A DNA stretch of 22,248 nt from CAZXCQ01 sp964639275 (GTDB lineage: Bacteria; Desulfobacterota; DSM-4660; Desulfatiglandales; Desulfatiglandaceae). A program made the position numbers and the translations under genes. The notes beneath the pieces are model-generated. The model was not told where the DNA came from, searched no databases, and saw only the letters and a list, made by a program, of their open reading frames with translations. Location of the stretch: the NCBI GenBank assembly GCA_964639275.1, contig CAZXCQ010000083.1:1-22248 (forward strand), in the 5' to 3' direction. Each line of letters opens with the position of its first letter. The first letter of the stretch is position 1. Positions 21,913 to 22,248 of the stretch are shown one piece after another.

Positions 21913-22115
21913 GTTAAAAACACAAAAGGATATTGTATAAGATGAAGAGATTCGGGCAGATTCTTTTTTTTGGCTTTTGCTTTAGCAACAGGTCTGCCCG
22001 ACTCCGCCAGATCGACTGAATATAACCAACGGAGTCCACGGGCGGACCTGATGAACTGCCTGTGGACGCAAGAAATGCTGGGGCCATGGGCAAGAAACCC
22101 ATGGCCCTTTTTTTT
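21913..22115 (+). ncRNA. Candidate structured small RNA of about 200 nt
   Basis: Between a consensus promoter and a perfect terminator lie four consecutive stem-loops. H1: TCGGGCAGA 21952-21960 with 21993-22001, holding an inner TTGC/GCAA hairpin at 21977-21988. H2: ACTCCG 22001-22006 with 22030-22035. H3: TCCACGGGC 22035-22043 with 22058-22066. H4 is the terminator. Loop H3 reads GGACCTGATGAACT. The chain-of-hairpins layout does not match 6S RNA (one long rod), SRP RNA (its GGTCAGGTCCGGAAGGAAGC core is absent), RNase P RNA or tmRNA. I do not recognise the family; the 5' end is approximate. Confidence 0.7.
22081..22115 (+). terminator. Rho-independent terminator of the candidate small RNA
   Basis: GGGCCATGGG (22081-22090), loop CAAGAAA, CCCATGGCCC (22098-22107), then eight T. 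A perfect 10-bp stem. Confidence 0.92.
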
Positions 22116-22219
22116 CGCCTGCTCAGAACGGGATGAGGATAGGTCTGTGTCACAATCTTTTTGAGGGATGTGTGCGGGCATATCAATAAATAAAATAAAT
22201 AAAAGGAGGTATTGTGAGT

Positions 22220-22248
22220 ATGGCTGGACCATTGGATGGTGTCAAGGT
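22220..22248 (+). CDS. Start of a probable CaiB/BaiF-family CoA-transferase, truncated by window edge
   Basis: Only nine codons are present: MAGPLDGVK. AAAGGAGGT stands 9 bases before this ATG; a GTG two codons earlier is an alternative. The sequence is the typical beginning of type III CoA-transferases (M-x-GPL-x-G-x-x-VLDL...). Nine residues cannot prove it. Confidence 0.45.

Noticed and set aside
21913..22115. 6S RNA, SRP RNA or RNase P RNA
   Set aside because: The structure is a row of separate hairpins, not one long rod, and the conserved SRP and RNase P core sequences are absent.
21900..22232. 110-codon minus-strand open frame and overlapping frames
   Set aside because: They lie antisense to a promoter, stem-loops and a terminator, have low-complexity composition and no ribosome site.

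Overview
The window looks like chromosomal DNA of an anaerobic Desulfobacterota-type ('deltaproteobacterial') bacterium. This rests on a tungstate-type ABC transporter, a C-GCAxxG-C-C redox protein with an in-frame UGA where the family has its first cysteine, a haem c protein in an ECF sigma operon, and REP-like GGATTCC/GGAATGAC repeats of a kind common in that group. No rRNA or tRNA gene was seen.

Layout. (1) 1-2100, minus strand: a tungstate uptake operon, with an HTH/binding-domain regulator, tupB and tupC (tupC runs off the left edge). (2) 2101-4590: a long non-coding stretch with a palindromic repeat, the probable selenoprotein (plus strand), an isochorismatase-like hydrolase (minus) and the remnant of a MacB-type permease. 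(3) 4586-7471, minus: an envelope-stress module of Spy/CpxP-like protein, ECF sigma factor, small membrane protein (probable anti-sigma), second LTxxQ protein and dihaem cytochrome c. A SigX-like promoter lies before the first gene. (4) 7695-10828, minus: an Asp/Glu-racemase-like protein, and a DUF1232-DnaJ gene followed by a CocE/NonD hydrolase. (5) 11065-12252, plus: an MFS exporter. (6) 12253-14600: small accessory genes on the minus strand with an integron attC-like hairpin, a GC-rich possible pseudoknot and a REP-type repeat, which is typical of exchanged DNA. (7) 14602-15093, minus: an exported four-EF-hand protein. (8) 15690-17107, plus: promoter, a 25-codon leader peptide rich in Tyr and Trp, overlapping antiterminator and terminator hairpins, then aroF (DAHP synthase). 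This is a complete classical attenuator. (9) 17137-21804, minus: a four-gene cluster of S51-peptidase/CysRS-tail fusion, GNAT/FemAB-like transferase, GT4 glycosyltransferase and PIG-L deacetylase, with a 270-base foldback repeat before the last gene. (10) 21878-22115, plus: a consensus sigma-70 promoter followed by about 200 bases of stem-loops and a perfect terminator, a candidate small RNA. The first codons of a probable CaiB/BaiF CoA-transferase end the window.

The strongest leads are the aroF attenuator, the recoded selenoprotein, the candidate small RNA, and the GT4/PIG-L/GNAT/CysRS-tail cluster. That cluster resembles in composition the mycothiol and bacillithiol pathways but lacks a complete cysteine ligase. 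Function for the cluster is inference only.
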